NCBI RefSeq assembly: GCF_005670685.2
Contig: NZ_CP062008.1
Coordinates: 5,270,001 to 5,334,000, forward strand
DNA length: 64,000 nucleotides
Direction: 5' to 3'
Source: Mycolicibacterium mucogenicum DSM 44124
Lineage (GTDB): Bacteria; Actinomycetota; Actinomycetes; Mycobacteriales; Mycobacteriaceae
Part shown: piece by piece, positions 46,585 through 56,583 of the stretch
Position numbering within the stretch: the stretch's first letter is position 1
How the letters are laid out: every line of letters starts with the position of its first letter
Translations under genes and position numbers: made by a program
The notes under the pieces: generated by a model
What the model was told of the DNA's origin: nothing
The model's database searches: none
Seen by the model: the letters and a program-made list of their open reading frames with translations, nothing else

Positions 46585-47001
46585 CTACCCTGTCGGGCCG
46601 GGACCGCCGGGGCCAACCGGGCCGGCCGGGCCCGGACCGCCGCCGTAACCCAACTGCTGTGCGGTGTAGCGGGCCGCGTCGGTGACCGGAACCGCTTGTA
46701 CCGCAGTGCCGTACGCGCAGATCTCGGTCCACACATCGCCGATCTCGGTGGTGTCGAACCGCATCCCGATGATGGCATTGCCGCCGCGGGCGTGACACTC
46801 CTGGAGCAGCCGGCCCATGGCTTCGTTGCGGCTCTCGGCGAGATTCTTGGTCATGCCCTGCAGCTCGCCGCCGAACATCGCCTTGAAGCCGGCGCCCATC
46901 TGCGCGAAGGCGTTCCGGGACCGGACGGTGAGGCCGAACACCTCACCGCAGACCCGCTGAATCTCCCACCCGGGCAGGTCATTCGTCGTGACAACCAGCA
47001 T
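46585..47001 (-). CDS. YbjQ/UPF0145-family protein with Gly-Pro-rich tail
   Basis: 138 residues. The YbjQ domain, a small pentameric fold sometimes called heavy-metal-binding, is recognised from VVTTNDLPGWEIQRVCGEVFGL and GNAIIGMRFDTTEIG. The C-terminal 20 residues are Gly/Pro-rich (GGGPGPAGPVGPGGPGPTG). No metal-binding has been proven for the family. It lies 57 bases after cbtA on the same strand and 45 bases before the metE riboswitch, so it may belong to the cbtBA transcript. The open frame extends upstream; the ATG used matches the family start. Confidence 0.82.
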   Translation of the reverse strand: MLVVTTNDLPGWEIQRVCGEVFGLTVRSRNAFAQMGAGFKAMFGGELQGMTKNLAESRNEAMGRLLQECHARGGNAIIGMRFDTTEIGDVWTEICAYGTAVQAVPVTDAARYTAQQLGYGGGPGPAGPVGPGGPGPTG

Positions 47002-47058
47002 GCTGCCGCCTTTCTGTGTCGGTATGCCTCGAACTGTAGTGCGCGGCAACCGCAATCG

Positions 47059-47967
47059 TCAGAGCGCGGCTGCCACGTCCTGCATCGGTGCGGCCTTCCT
47101 GGTGCCACCGAGGTAGCGCTCGACGAGCCCGCCGAACACCAGCCCGATGACCGTCCAGATCAACGCCTGGTCGATCAGCGAGTACCACCGGAACTTCCAC
47201 AGCAGGTCGGCGTCGAATCCGGGGTAGATCAACTGCCCGGGGGCATAGACCTTGCCGTCGACTGTGACCGGCGTATCGAATGTGTTGGTGATCGGCTGCG
47301 GCGTCTCGGTCGCGGCGCGCGCGAAGCCGAACTCGCCCGCGTGCTCGACGTTGGCGGCCAGATCACCCAGCGACGGCAGCGCCGCCAGCAGACCGCCGTA
47401 CACCACGAAGAATCCGAGCACCGAGATTCCGACGGCACGCGCCCAGCCGACCTTCGCGGACAGCTTGCGCGCGGCGAACACCGCGAGGCCCAGCAGGGTC
47501 AGCGATCCCCACACCATGCCCAGGTACAGGAAACCGCGGGCCTCCATGGTGAATTCGTGGCCGATGGCAGGCGGGTTCGACGGGTATTTCACGAACGGCA
47601 GCAGGTACACACCCAGGAAGCCGAAACCGGCGACGGTCCAGCCCAGCACCTTGGGCCGCACGCCGAACCGGCCGTGCAGCACCAGATACGCGACGGCGAC
47701 CAGCGCGCCCATCGCCACGGAGAACGCGATGATGCCGGTGGCCGCACCGATACCCGACTGGATGGACCGGCTGAACAGCTCCGGCCCGTCCGGCTCGACC
47801 GGATGACCCATGGCCGTATGAACGGTCGAGAGCACGTTCATGCGGCCGGATTCGTAGTCGATGGCCTTGTCGATGGTGGGTTCAGCAAAAATCCGGGCAA
47901 ACAGGAACCCCAGAATGCCGGCGATCAGACCGGCGAGGGCTCCGCGCCCGATGACGCGGATTTCCAC
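47059..47967 (-). CDS. cbtA: Predicted cobalt transporter subunit CbtA
   Basis: 302 residues with about five or six membrane helices. The N-terminus GRGALAGLIAGILGFLFARIFAEPTIDKAI fits CbtA, as do the internal ALVAVAYLVLHGRFG and YPSNPPAIGHEFTMEARGFLY segments. CbtAB was predicted as a cobalt transporter from its regular control by cobalamin riboswitches, which is the case here. It begins 15 bases after cbtB. Confidence 0.88.
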   Translation of the reverse strand: MEIRVIGRGALAGLIAGILGFLFARIFAEPTIDKAIDYESGRMNVLSTVHTAMGHPVEPDGPELFSRSIQSGIGAATGIIAFSVAMGALVAVAYLVLHGRFGVRPKVLGWTVAGFGFLGVYLLPFVKYPSNPPAIGHEFTMEARGFLYLGMVWGSLTLLGLAVFAARKLSAKVGWARAVGISVLGFFVVYGGLLAALPSLGDLAANVEHAGEFGFARAATETPQPITNTFDTPVTVDGKVYAPGQLIYPGFDADLLWKFRWYSLIDQALIWTVIGLVFGGLVERYLGGTRKAAPMQDVAAAL

Positions 47968-47982
47968 AAGAAGTCCCGTGGA

Positions 47983-48198
47983 TCAGTGGCAGGGGAAGCC
48001 GAGGAAGTGCCGCGAGTCGTGCACCCACTCGTGGACCACGACGGTCTTACCGAACATCGACATCATGCCCTCGTCGATGCCGACGAGGTAGTACGCCAGC
48101 ATCGCCAGGAAAATCGTCACCCCGAGCAGCACTGCCACCCGGGTGGCCGAAAGCGCCTTGGTCGATACGCCCGGCTTGGAAACCGCAATACTCGTCAT
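47983..48198 (-). CDS. cbtB: Predicted cobalt transporter subunit CbtB
   Basis: 71 residues: one membrane helix (RVAVLLGVTIFLAMLAYYLV) and a C-terminal histidine-rich tail HEWVHDSRHFLGFPCH, typical of CbtB and likely to bind the metal. AGGAGG lies just upstream of its ATG. The leader contains a cobalamin riboswitch. It is the first gene of cbtB-cbtA-ybjQ. Confidence 0.9.
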   Translation of the reverse strand: MTSIAVSKPGVSTKALSATRVAVLLGVTIFLAMLAYYLVGIDEGMMSMFGKTVVVHEWVHDSRHFLGFPCH

Positions 48199-48247
48199 GG
48201 TCAAACCTCCTACGGGGTCACGCGCCCCTACATTGTTCGGTTCTGCA

Positions 48248-48331
48248 CGACGGCGAAAGATCTGACTCGCCGCAGAGGGCTCACAGTGGCGCAACCGTGC
48301 CGGATTTCCACCGGCTTCCATGCACCGTCGT
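48248..48331 (-). promoter_or_regulatory. Cobalamin riboswitch upstream of cbtB
   Basis: On the minus strand the RNA reads GGAAGCCGGTGGAAATCCGG, then GCGCCACTGTGAGCCC, then GCGAGTCAGATC, the ordered core of the adenosylcobalamin riboswitch. Arms ACGACGG (48325-48331) and CCGTCGT (48248-48254) form P1. A GGAGG ribosome-binding site lies about 40 bases further on, before cbtB, so translational control is possible. Confidence 0.9.
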
Positions 48332-48354
48332 ACGGGATGAACATACACGCCCAA

Positions 48355-48397
48355 CGAAAAATACCCTCCCCCGATGTTCGGGGAAGGGTATTTTTCG
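48355..48397. terminator. Strong bidirectional intrinsic terminator
   Basis: CGAAAAATACCCTCCCCCGA and its near-perfect complement form a 20-bp stem (one mismatch) with a TGT loop, and each outer arm supplies five T's on the leaving strand. It lies 18 bases after the clpC1 stop and just before the cbtB leader, isolating the riboswitch from clpC1 read-through. Confidence 0.9.
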
Positions 48398-48415
48398 TGA
48401 TCGATTACGGCACGT

Positions 48416-50938
48416 TTACTCCGAGGCAGTCGCAGCGGCCTCGGCCAGGTCGGCCGATTCCTTGCGGCGGCCGGCGAAGGTGAACACCGCATCCTCGGTG
48501 TTGTTGCTCTCGCCGTCCCAGTTCTCGACGTCCACGGTGACCAGCTGACCAGGGCCGACCTCCTCGAAGAGAATCTTCTCGGAGAGCTGGTCCTCGATCT
48601 CGCGCTGGATGGTCCGGCGCAGCGGGCGGGCACCCAGGACCGGATCGAAGCCGCGCTTGGCCAGCAGTGCCTTGGCCTTGTCGGTCAGCTCCATCTCCAT
48701 GTCCTTGGCCTTCAGCTGCTTGCCGACCCGGCCGATCATCAGGTCGACCATCTGGATGATCTCGTCCTGCGTCAGCTGGTGGAACACGATGATGTCGTCG
48801 ATACGGTTCAGGAACTCCGGGCGGAAGTGCTTCTTCAGCTCGTCGTGCACCTTGAGCTTCATCCGCTCGTAGTTGTTCTCGCCGCCGCCCTGGGTGAAGC
48901 CGAGGCCAACCGCCTTGCTGATGTCGCTCGTACCGAGGTTCGAGGTGAAGATCAGCACGGTGTTCTTGAAGTCGACGGTGCGACCCTGACCGTCGGTCAG
49001 GCGGCCGTCTTCGAGGACCTGCAGGAGGCTGTTGTAGATCTCCTGGTGGGCCTTCTCGATCTCGTCGAACAGCACGACGCTGAACGGCTTGCGGCGCACC
49101 TTCTCGGTGAGCTGGCCGCCCTCTTCGTAGCCGACGTAGCCCGGAGGGGCACCGAACAGCCGCGACGCGGTGAAGCGGTCGTGGAACTCGCCCATGTCGA
49201 TCTGGATGAGCGCGTCGTCGTCACCGAACAGGAACTCGGCCAGCGCCTTCGACAGCTCGGTCTTACCGACACCGGACGGGCCGGCGAAGATGAACGAGCC
49301 CGACGGACGCTTCGGGTCCTTCAGGCCGGCGCGGGTACGCCGGATGGCCTTCGAGACCGCCTTGACGGCGTCGACCTGGCCGATGATCCGCTTGTGCAGC
49401 TCATCTTCCATGCGCAGCAGGCGCGTGGTCTCGGCCTCGGTCAGCTTGAAGACCGGGATGCCGGTCCAGTTGCCCAAGACCTCGGCGATCTGCTCGTCGT
49501 CGACCTCGGCGACTACGTCGAGATCACCCGAACGCCACTGCTTCTCCCGCTCGGCGCGCTGGGCGACCAGCGTCTTCTCCGAGTCGCGCAGCCGGGCTGC
49601 CTTCTCGAAGTCCTGCGCGTCGATGGCCGATTCCTTCTCCCGGCGGGCATCGGCGATCTTCTCGTCGAACTCGCGCAGGTCTGGCGGAGCGGTCATCCGG
49701 CGGATGCGCATGCGGGCGCCGGCCTCGTCGATGAGGTCGATGGCCTTGTCCGGCAGGAACCGGTCGTTGATGTAGCGGTCGGCCAGGGTGGCCGCGGCCA
49801 CCAGCGCACCGTCGGTGATGGAGACGCGGTGGTGCGCCTCGTAGCGGTCACGCAGACCCTTGAGGATCTCGATGGTGTGCTCGACGGTCGGCTCACCCAC
49901 CTGCACCGGCTGGAACCGGCGCTCGAGGGCGGCGTCCTTCTCGATGTACTTGCGGTACTCGTCGAGCGTCGTCGCACCGATGGTCTGCAGCTCGCCACGG
50001 GCCAGCTTCGGCTTCAGGATGCTGGCGGCGTCGATGGCGCCCTCGGCGGCACCCGCACCCACGAGCGTGTGCAGCTCGTCGATGAACAGGATGATGTCGC
50101 CGCGGGTGTTGATCTCCTTGAGGACCTTCTTGAGGCGCTCTTCGAAGTCACCGCGGTAGCGGCTGCCGGCGACCAGCGAACCCAGGTCCAGCGTGTAGAG
50201 CTGCTTGTCCTTGAGGGTCTCGGGGACCTCGCCGTGCACGATGGCCTGCGCCAGGCCCTCGACGACGGCGGTCTTACCGACACCGGGCTCGCCGATCAGC
50301 ACCGGGTTGTTCTTGGTGCGGCGGCTCAGCACCTGCATGACCCGCTCGATTTCCTTCTCGCGGCCGATGACCGGATCGAGCTTGCCCTCGGCGGCGGCTG
50401 CGGTCAGGTTGCGACCGAACTGGTCGAGCACGAGCGACGTCGACGGGTTGCCCGTCTCGCCACCGCGGCCACCGGTACCGGCTTCGGCGGTCTCCTTGCC
50501 CTGGTAGCCCGAGAGCAGCTGGATGACCTGCTGACGCACGCGGGTCAGCTCGGCGCCCAGCTTCACGAGCACCTGGGCGGCGACGCCCTCACCCTCGCGG
50601 ATCAGGCCGAGCAGGATGTGCTCGGTGCCGATGTAGTTGTGGCCGAGCTGCAGCGCCTCGCGCAGCGACAGCTCGAGCACCTTCTTGGCGCGCGGCGTGA
50701 ACGGAATGTGGCCGGACGGCGCCTGCTGGCCCTGGCCGATGATCTCCTCGACCTGGCTGCGCACACCCTCCAGCGAGATGCCCAGCGATTCCAGCGACTT
50801 GGCAGCTACGCCCTCGCCCTCATGGATGAGGCCAAGCAGGATGTGCTCGGTGCCGATGTAGTTGTGGTTGAGCATCCGGGCTTCTTCTTGAGCCAAGACG
50901 ACGACCCGGCGGGCCCGGTCGGTGAATCTCTCGAACAT
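48416..50938 (-). CDS. clpC1: ATP-dependent Clp protease ATP-binding subunit ClpC1
   Basis: 840 residues. An N-terminal double Clp repeat ([21 protein letters not shown]) is followed by two AAA+ modules with Walker A motifs GEPGVGKT and GPSGVGKT, a UVR-like middle domain between them and a C-terminal D2 small domain. ClpC1 unfolds proteins for ClpP1P2. The open frame extends 15 codons upstream of the ATG used. A strong hairpin follows the gene. The 811-residue antisense frame over this gene is a shadow. Confidence 0.97.
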   Translation of the reverse strand: MFERFTDRARRVVVLAQEEARMLNHNYIGTEHILLGLIHEGEGVAAKSLESLGISLEGVRSQVEEIIGQGQQAPSGHIPFTPRAKKVLELSLREALQLGHNYIGTEHILLGLIREGEGVAAQVLVKLGAELTRVRQQVIQLLSGYQGKETAEAGTGGRGGETGNPSTSLVLDQFGRNLTAAAAEGKLDPVIGREKEIERVMQVLSRRTKNNPVLIGEPGVGKTAVVEGLAQAIVHGEVPETLKDKQLYTLDLGSLVAGSRYRGDFEERLKKVLKEINTRGDIILFIDELHTLVGAGAAEGAIDAASILKPKLARGELQTIGATTLDEYRKYIEKDAALERRFQPVQVGEPTVEHTIEILKGLRDRYEAHHRVSITDGALVAAATLADRYINDRFLPDKAIDLIDEAGARMRIRRMTAPPDLREFDEKIADARREKESAIDAQDFEKAARLRDSEKTLVAQRAEREKQWRSGDLDVVAEVDDEQIAEVLGNWTGIPVFKLTEAETTRLLRMEDELHKRIIGQVDAVKAVSKAIRRTRAGLKDPKRPSGSFIFAGPSGVGKTELSKALAEFLFGDDDALIQIDMGEFHDRFTASRLFGAPPGYVGYEEGGQLTEKVRRKPFSVVLFDEIEKAHQEIYNSLLQVLEDGRLTDGQGRTVDFKNTVLIFTSNLGTSDISKAVGLGFTQGGGENNYERMKLKVHDELKKHFRPEFLNRIDDIIVFHQLTQDEIIQMVDLMIGRVGKQLKAKDMEMELTDKAKALLAKRGFDPVLGARPLRRTIQREIEDQLSEKILFEEVGPGQLVTVDVENWDGESNNTEDAVFTFAGRRKESADLAEAAATASE

Positions 50939-51185
50939 CGGTGTTACCTGCTCTCCCTCGTAGCGCAGCTCCTGCCACGTCACTTCGCGTGTCGCGACGC
51001 TGTGCGCCTACCGTCCACTCTAATGGGCGGCGACCATGCGTGCCCTGCGGTATCCCCTAGCTCGCAAGGCCACTCAGCGCTGCGAAAAGGCCAACGCGCT
51101 GCGGCGACGAAACGTTTCCCGGATCAGCCTGACCGGGCTACGCCGAAAGCGAACAGGCAATCCCTGATTATGTTGCCCGGAGGAT

Positions 51186-51533
51186 TTAAGTCGCGGCGTG
51201 GAACGCGTCGATGATCTCCGCCGGAATACGGCCCCGGCTGGAGACATTGTGGCCGTTGCGGCGCGCCCATTCCCGGATGGCGGCGCTCTGCTCACGGTCG
51301 ATGGACGCGCGGCCCCGCCCCGTGGCACCGGTGCTGGCGCGGCCGCGGCGGCGACCCCCGACACGACGGCCGGCCTCGACCCATTTCTTCAAATCATTCC
51401 GAAGCTTGGTGGCGTTCTTGGTGGTGAGGTCGATCTCGTAGTTCACCCCGTCGAGAGCAAATTCGACCGTCTCATCCGCCGCACCTTCACCGTCGAAATC
51501 GTCGACGAGCGTGACAGTCACTTTCTTTGCCAT
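51186..51533 (-). CDS. lsr2: Nucleoid-associated protein Lsr2
   Basis: 115 residues. The N-terminal dimerisation part is [17 protein letters not shown]...[15 protein letters not shown]. The C-terminal DNA-binding domain ends [22 protein letters not shown] with the RGR clamp that enters the minor groove of AT-rich DNA. Lsr2 silences foreign DNA in mycobacteria. It lies between clpC1 and lysS as in M. tuberculosis. Confidence 0.97.
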   Translation of the reverse strand: MAKKVTVTLVDDFDGEGAADETVEFALDGVNYEIDLTTKNATKLRNDLKKWVEAGRRVGGRRRGRASTGATGRGRASIDREQSAAIREWARRNGHNVSSRGRIPAEIIDAFHAAT

Positions 51534-51560
51534 CGGCCCACACTAACCCTTCTGCCTCGG

Positions 51561-51582
51561 AAAAATGCAGAATCGACTCTGC
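51561..51582 (-). terminator. Intrinsic terminator after lysS
   Basis: On the minus strand GCAGAG-TCGA-TTCTGC forms a six-pair stem followed by ATTTTT, between the lysS stop and the lsr2 start. A TGCCA/TGGCA dyad just upstream may extend it. Confidence 0.6.
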
Positions 51583-51642
51583 CATAACAATGCTGGCATA
51601 GGAGTTCAATTCCTTCAACAAGTCTCAGGGTCAGCTCAGTTT

Positions 51643-53145
51643 TCAGTCCGCTTGGCGCCGCACAATCGGGAACAAAACCGTGTCCCTAATCGTCAACCCC
51701 GTCAACGCCATCAGCAAGCGGTCGAGTCCCATTCCTGTTCCGGTCGTCGGCGGCATCGCATACTCCAATGCGATAAGGAAATCCTCATCAAGTCGCATTG
51801 CCTCGTCGTCACCGGCCGCGGCGGCACGCGCCTGCGCCTCGAAACGCTCGCGTTGAATCACCGGATCGATCAACTCCGAATAGCCGGTGGCGAGCTCGAA
51901 CTTCCGGACATACAGATCCCACTTTTCCGTAACGCCCGGAATAGTGCGGTGGGCGCGAGTGAGCGGCGTGGTCTCCACCGGGAAATCCCGGACGAACGTC
52001 GGCGCCCAAAGGTGATCACCGACGGTGTGCTCCCACAGTTCCTCGATCAATTTCCCGTGGCCGTATCCACGGTCGCGGGGAATCTCGGCGCCCAGCCGTT
52101 CGGCCACCTTCCACAGGTACTCGACGGAAGTCTCCGGAGTGATCTCCTCACCCAGCGCTTCCGACAACGACGGATACATTTCGACGGTCGCCCATTCACC
52201 GTCGAGGTCATAGGTGGAACCGTCCGGCAGCGGGACCATTCGGGTCCCAATGGCCTCGTCGGCAACCTCCTGAATAAGCTCACGCGTCACAATCGCGGAA
52301 TCGTCATATGTGCCGTAGGCCTGATATGTCTCCAACATCGCAAATTCCGGTGAATGCGTGGAATCCGCGCCCTCGTTGCGAAAGTTCCGATTAAGCTCAA
52401 AAACCTTCTCGAAGCCACCGACCAGGCAACGCTTCAGGAACAACTCGGGCGCGATGCGCAGGTACAGATCCGCATCGAGCGCGTTGGAGTGCGTGATGAA
52501 TGGCCGCGCCGCGGCGCCACCGGGCAGCGTCTGCAACATCGGGGTCTCGACTTCGAGAAAACCGCGACGCTCCAATGCCGAGCGCAATGCCCGCACCACC
52601 GCAATGCGCTGCCGGGCGACATTGCGGGCCTCGGGGCGCACGATCAGGTCGACGTACCGCTGCCGGACCCGGGTCTCTTCATTAAGTTCCTTGTGCGCGA
52701 CGGGAAGCGGTCGCAGGGCCTTGGACACAATTTGCCAGTTCTGGGCAAGCACAGATAATTCACCGCGGCGGGAACTGATGACCTCGCCCTCGATGAACAC
52801 GATGTCGCCCAGGTCGACGTCGGCCTTCCAGGCGTCGAGCGACTCCTGGCCCACCTTGTCCAGGCTCAGCATGGCCTGCAGCTGCGTGCCGTCGCCCTCC
52901 TGCAGCGTCGCGAAGCACAGCTTTCCCGAGTTCCGTGCGAACACGACGCGCCCTGCCACACCGACGATGTCGCCGGTCGCGGTGTCCGCGGCGAGCTCCG
53001 GGTACGCCGCCCGCAGCTCTGCCAGGGTGTGGGTACGCCGCACCTCGACCGGATACGGATCGCGCCCCTCGGCCAGCAGCCGCTCACGCTTGGCCTGGCG
53101 GATGCGGAACTGCTCGGGAATGTCGGGGCTGTCGGCTTCGCTCAC
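51643..53145 (-). CDS. lysS: Lysyl-tRNA synthetase, class II
   Basis: 500 residues. An OB-fold anticodon domain lies at about 55-160. The class II catalytic core has motif 2 [22 protein letters not shown] and motif 3 [18 protein letters not shown] ([23 protein letters not shown]) is the start, giving the usual length; the frame is open for 94 more codons without similarity. It is divergent from the D-threonine-aldolase-like gene with 15 bases between starts, so one or both messages are leaderless or nearly so. Confidence 0.95.
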   Translation of the reverse strand: MSEADSPDIPEQFRIRQAKRERLLAEGRDPYPVEVRRTHTLAELRAAYPELAADTATGDIVGVAGRVVFARNSGKLCFATLQEGDGTQLQAMLSLDKVGQESLDAWKADVDLGDIVFIEGEVISSRRGELSVLAQNWQIVSKALRPLPVAHKELNEETRVRQRYVDLIVRPEARNVARQRIAVVRALRSALERRGFLEVETPMLQTLPGGAAARPFITHSNALDADLYLRIAPELFLKRCLVGGFEKVFELNRNFRNEGADSTHSPEFAMLETYQAYGTYDDSAIVTRELIQEVADEAIGTRMVPLPDGSTYDLDGEWATVEMYPSLSEALGEEITPETSVEYLWKVAERLGAEIPRDRGYGHGKLIEELWEHTVGDHLWAPTFVRDFPVETTPLTRAHRTIPGVTEKWDLYVRKFELATGYSELIDPVIQRERFEAQARAAAAGDDEAMRLDEDFLIALEYAMPPTTGTGMGLDRLLMALTGLTIRDTVLFPIVRRQAD

Positions 53146-53160
53146 GAAATGCCAGCTTAA

Positions 53161-54417
53161 ATGAAGCCCATGGCCACCAGTTTGGAGCAGTCCGCCGTAG
53201 ACGCGCTGGACCACGAGCCGATCGACTGGAAATTCAAGGGACTGCCGGCCTCGTGGTGGGGCCAGACCCCTGCTCAGGTGTGCCGTCGACGCCCCAGTCT
53301 GTTCGCCGACGGCGCGGTATCGCCGGTGTGCACGCTGCGTACGCAGCCCCTGGTGCACAACATGGTCACCATGGCGCGCTGGTGCCGCCGCCGGGGCGTA
53401 CAGCTCGCGCCGCACGGCAAGACCCACATGTCACCGCAGCTGCTGGCCCGCCAGCTCGGCGCGGGTGCGGTGGCCGTCACGGCCGCCACCATCAGCCAGG
53501 TCCGGGTGTTCCGCGCGTTCGGGGTGCGCCGGATCATCCTGGCCAACGAGCTCGTCGACGTCACCGGGCTGCGGTGGCTGGCCGCCGAACTGGACGCCAA
53601 CCCCGACTTCGAGCTGACGTGCTGGGTCGACTCGGTGCGCGGCGTGCAGCTCATGACGTCCGCGCTCACCGGCCGTCGCCGCCAGGTGGACGTCTGCGTC
53701 GAGGTCGGTCAGCCGGGCGGCCGCACCGGCTGCCGCGACGCCGAGACCGTCGACGCCGTGGCGCGCGCGGTGGCGGACTCGGACCGGCTGCGGCTCGTCG
53801 GCGTCGCCGGATACGAGGCGGCGACGGGCCATGAGATCGGCGACGCCGCGGTGGCTGCCGTCACGGGCTACCTGCAGACGATGCGGGACACCGTCATCCG
53901 GTTGCACCCGCTGTTCGAGACCGACGACATCCTGGTGACGGCCGGCGGCAGCACGTACTTCGACCTGGTCGCCGACATCCTGACCGGCTGGCCCGAGGGC
54001 ATGACGGTGCACACCGTCCTGCGCAGCGGCTGCTACCTGACGCACGACGACGGTCTGTACGCGCGCACGACACCGCTGGGCCGCACCGACGACGCCCACC
54101 TGGAGCCCGCGCTCAGCGTGTGGGCACAGGTGCTGTCTCGGCCCGAGCCCGACCTCGCCATCGTGGGCATGGGCCGCCGGGACGTGTCGTTCGACCAGGA
54201 CCTGCCCGTGCCCTACGGACGGCCCGACAGCCGCGTCGAGAAGCTCAACGACCAGCACGCCTACCTGCGGCTGGCACCGGCCGACCAGGACCTGGCCGTC
54301 GGCGACTGGCTGGAATTCGGCATCTCACACCCCTGCACGGTGTTCGACAAGTGGCAACTGATCCCGGTGCTCGACGCCGACCACCGGGTGGTCGAGTTGG
54401 TCCGGACGTTCTTCTAG
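53161..54417 (+). CDS. D-threonine aldolase / D-serine dehydratase-like PLP enzyme
   Basis: 418 residues of the fold-III alanine-racemase-like family. The PLP lysine lies in [14 protein letters not shown]. The metal-binding end of DSD-type enzymes is present: [18 protein letters not shown] with His and Cys. Likely activity is aldol cleavage or dehydration of a D-hydroxy amino acid, or deamination; the sequence does not separate these. A second Met three codons in is possible. It is not in the usual lysS-coaX neighbourhood of M. tuberculosis as I recall it. It converges with coaX and shares a CTAG stop overlap. Confidence 0.82.
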   Translation: MKPMATSLEQSAVDALDHEPIDWKFKGLPASWWGQTPAQVCRRRPSLFADGAVSPVCTLRTQPLVHNMVTMARWCRRRGVQLAPHGKTHMSPQLLARQLGAGAVAVTAATISQVRVFRAFGVRRIILANELVDVTGLRWLAAELDANPDFELTCWVDSVRGVQLMTSALTGRRRQVDVCVEVGQPGGRTGCRDAETVDAVARAVADSDRLRLVGVAGYEAATGHEIGDAAVAAVTGYLQTMRDTVIRLHPLFETDDILVTAGGSTYFDLVADILTGWPEGMTVHTVLRSGCYLTHDDGLYARTTPLGRTDDAHLEPALSVWAQVLSRPEPDLAIVGMGRRDVSFDQDLPVPYGRPDSRVEKLNDQHAYLRLAPADQDLAVGDWLEFGISHPCTVFDKWQLIPVLDADHRVVELVRTFF

Positions 54418-55214
54418 CCGCGGCGGGCGTTGCGCTGGTTGCGCTCGAAGACCAGTCGGAGGCCGTCGAGGGTGAGGTTCTTGTCGTAGTGCTGCACGGT
54501 CCGCAGATCGGGCAGCACCAGCTGCGCGGTGTGCCCGGTGGCGACGACCGTGACGTTGTGGCCGTCGAAGCCGTCGACGTCGTCACGTACCCGGTTCACC
54601 AGACCGTCCACCAGAGCGGCGAAACCGAACACCGCACCGGCCTGCATGCACTCGACGGTGTTCTTGCCGATCACCGATCGCGGCCGGGTCAATTCGACGC
54701 GGCGCAGCGCCGCCGACCGCGCCGCCGCGGCGTCCGAGGACACCTGGACACCGGGCGCGATGGCACCGCCGAGGAACTCACCCTTGGCCGAGACGACGTC
54801 GACGCAGATCGACGACCCGAAGTCGACGACGATGGCCGCGGTGCCGTACTTGTGGTACGCCGCAAGGCAGTTGACGATGCGGTCGGCCCCGACCTCTTTC
54901 GGGTTGTCCACCAGCAGCGGGATGCCGGTGCGCACCCCCGGCTCGATCAGCACGTGCGGCACCTTCGGCCAGTACTGGTCCAGCATCACCCGGATTTCGT
55001 GCAGCACCGACGGCACCGTCGACAAACCCGTTGCCCCGAGCAGGTTTTCGGCGTCGTCACCGATCAAGCCGTCGATGGTCAGCGCAAGCTCGTCGGCCGT
55101 CACCTCCGACTCGGTCCGAATCCGCCAGTTCTGCACCACTTTTGCGTGATCTCCGGAGCCGGAGATCAACCCGACGATGGTGTGGGTGTTGCGGACATCG
55201 ATTGCCAGCAGCAC
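54414..55214 (-). CDS. coaX: Type III pantothenate kinase CoaX
   Basis: 266 residues matching the M. tuberculosis CoaX pattern: [16 protein letters not shown] (phosphate-binding), [25 protein letters not shown] and [24 protein letters not shown]. It is of the mycobacterial form whose kinase activity was reported as absent or not essential (CoaA acts instead). It follows panD by five bases and is the last gene of the pan cluster. Confidence 0.92.
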   Translation of the reverse strand: MLLAIDVRNTHTIVGLISGSGDHAKVVQNWRIRTESEVTADELALTIDGLIGDDAENLLGATGLSTVPSVLHEIRVMLDQYWPKVPHVLIEPGVRTGIPLLVDNPKEVGADRIVNCLAAYHKYGTAAIVVDFGSSICVDVVSAKGEFLGGAIAPGVQVSSDAAAARSAALRRVELTRPRSVIGKNTVECMQAGAVFGFAALVDGLVNRVRDDVDGFDGHNVTVVATGHTAQLVLPDLRTVQHYDKNLTLDGLRLVFERNQRNARRG

Positions 55215-55219
55215 CGGCG

Positions 55220-55627
55220 TTACCGCGGCGACAGCAGGCCGTCGACACCGTCCGGGACGTGCGCGGCGTCGTGCGAGAAGTCGATCTGCCGGTTCTGCGC
55301 GTCGACGAAGATGACGTTCGGCTGGTAGGTGCGGGCCTCGGCGTCGTCCATGGTGGCGTAGGCGATGAGGATCACCAGGTCACCCGGGTGGATGAGATGC
55401 GCTGCGGCGCCGTTGATCCCGATGATGCCGGTACCGCGCTCACCGGTGATGGCGTAGGTGACCAACCGGTTGCCGTTGTCGATGTCGACGATGGTGACCT
55501 GCTCACCCTCGAGGATGTCGGCGGCGTCCATCAGGTCGGCGTCGATGGTCACCGAACCCACGTAGTGCAGGTCCGCCTGCGTCACCGTGGCCCGGTGAAT
55601 CTTGGACTTCAGCATGGTGCGAAACAT
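55220..55627 (-). CDS. panD: Aspartate 1-decarboxylase PanD
   Basis: 135 residues. Self-cleavage site Gly24-Ser25 in [10 protein letters not shown] generates the pyruvoyl group. [15 protein letters not shown] is conserved. It makes beta-alanine for pantothenate. The ATG ([15 protein letters not shown]) shares one base with the panC stop (TGATG). An alternative ATG lies four codons earlier. Pyrazinoic acid targets this protein in M. tuberculosis. Confidence 0.95.
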   Translation of the reverse strand: MFRTMLKSKIHRATVTQADLHYVGSVTIDADLMDAADILEGEQVTIVDIDNGNRLVTYAITGERGTGIIGINGAAAHLIHPGDLVILIAYATMDDAEARTYQPNVIFVDAQNRQIDFSHDAAHVPDGVDGLLSPR

Positions 55628-56583
55628 CAATTCCTCCAAGGTAATTCGTGGCTACCGTCATTGCCGATGGCAGACCCCACATTGGGGTGACCGTCGATCC
55701 CTGCGGATGCACCGATATCGATGGCGATGTTGTCCAACAATCTGGTCGTGCCGAGCCGGCCCACCACCAGCAAGCGGGCCGGGCCCGAAGCCGGTGCCGG
55801 ACCCAGCCATGGGTCCCGGACCTCCAGATAGTCGACGTCGATGGCGGGTACCTCGTCGAGGACCGCCCGGGCCGCATCGAGTGCGGCGGCCGCGCCGTGC
55901 GACGCGGAGTACTTGCCGGCGAGCAGCGCCGCGGACAATGCCCCGGCCTGTTCGCGCTGTTCAGCATCGAGGTAGCGGTTGCGCGACGACATGGCCAGTC
56001 CGTCGGACTCGCGCACGATCGGCACCGCCTGGATGCGCACGTCGAGGTCGAGGTCGTCGACCATCTGGCGCACCAGAACCAGCTGCTGGTAATCCTTTTC
56101 GCCGAAGAACGCGCGATCGGGTCGCACGATGTTCAGCAGCTTGAGCACCACCGTCAGCATCCCGGCGAAGTGCGTCGGCCGCGAGCCGCCCTCCAGCTCG
56201 GCACCCAGCGGGCCCGGGACGACGGTGGTGCGCTGGCCGTTGGGGTACATCGCGGCAGCGCTGGGCGCGAAGACGATGTCGACGTCCTCGCCCCGCAGCA
56301 GCTCGACGTCGGAGTCCAGCGTCCGCGGGTAGGCGTCCAGATCCTCCCCCGCGCCGAACTGCAAGGGGTTGACGAAGATCGACACCACCACAACGGCGCC
56401 GGGCACCTTCTTGGCCGAACGCACCAGCTCCAGATGCCCCTCGTGCAGCGCGCCCATGGTCGGCACGAGCATCACGCGGCGCCCTGTCGCGCGCAGCACC
56501 CGCGACACATCCGACACGTCGGTCGGATTGGTGTAGAGGTTCAGCTCGCCGGCGGTGAACTTCGGCGGCCTGCGATCGGTCAC
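55627..56583 (-). CDS. panC: Pantothenate synthetase PanC
   Basis: 318 residues. The nucleotidyl-transferase HIGH-like motif is [12 protein letters not shown], the KMSKS-equivalent is SSRNRYL, and [17 protein letters not shown] is family-specific. It joins pantoate and beta-alanine using ATP. It starts with GTG overlapping the DUF2520 stop by four bases and shares a base with panD, so it is tightly co-expressed. Confidence 0.95.
   Translation of the reverse strand: MTDRRPPKFTAGELNLYTNPTDVSDVSRVLRATGRRVMLVPTMGALHEGHLELVRSAKKVPGAVVVVSIFVNPLQFGAGEDLDAYPRTLDSDVELLRGEDVDIVFAPSAAAMYPNGQRTTVVPGPLGAELEGGSRPTHFAGMLTVVLKLLNIVRPDRAFFGEKDYQQLVLVRQMVDDLDLDVRIQAVPIVRESDGLAMSSRNRYLDAEQREQAGALSAALLAGKYSASHGAAAALDAARAVLDEVPAIDVDYLEVRDPWLGPAPASGPARLLVVGRLGTTRLLDNIAIDIGASAGIDGHPNVGSAIGNDGSHELPWRN

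Noticed and set aside
46696..48483. 595-residue plus-strand open frame
   Set aside because: Antisense to ybjQ, cbtA and cbtB, and runs through a riboswitch and a terminator.
48779..51214. 811-residue plus-strand open frame
   Set aside because: It lies wholly antisense to clpC1, whose protein is unmistakable. The length reflects high GC in the third codon position.
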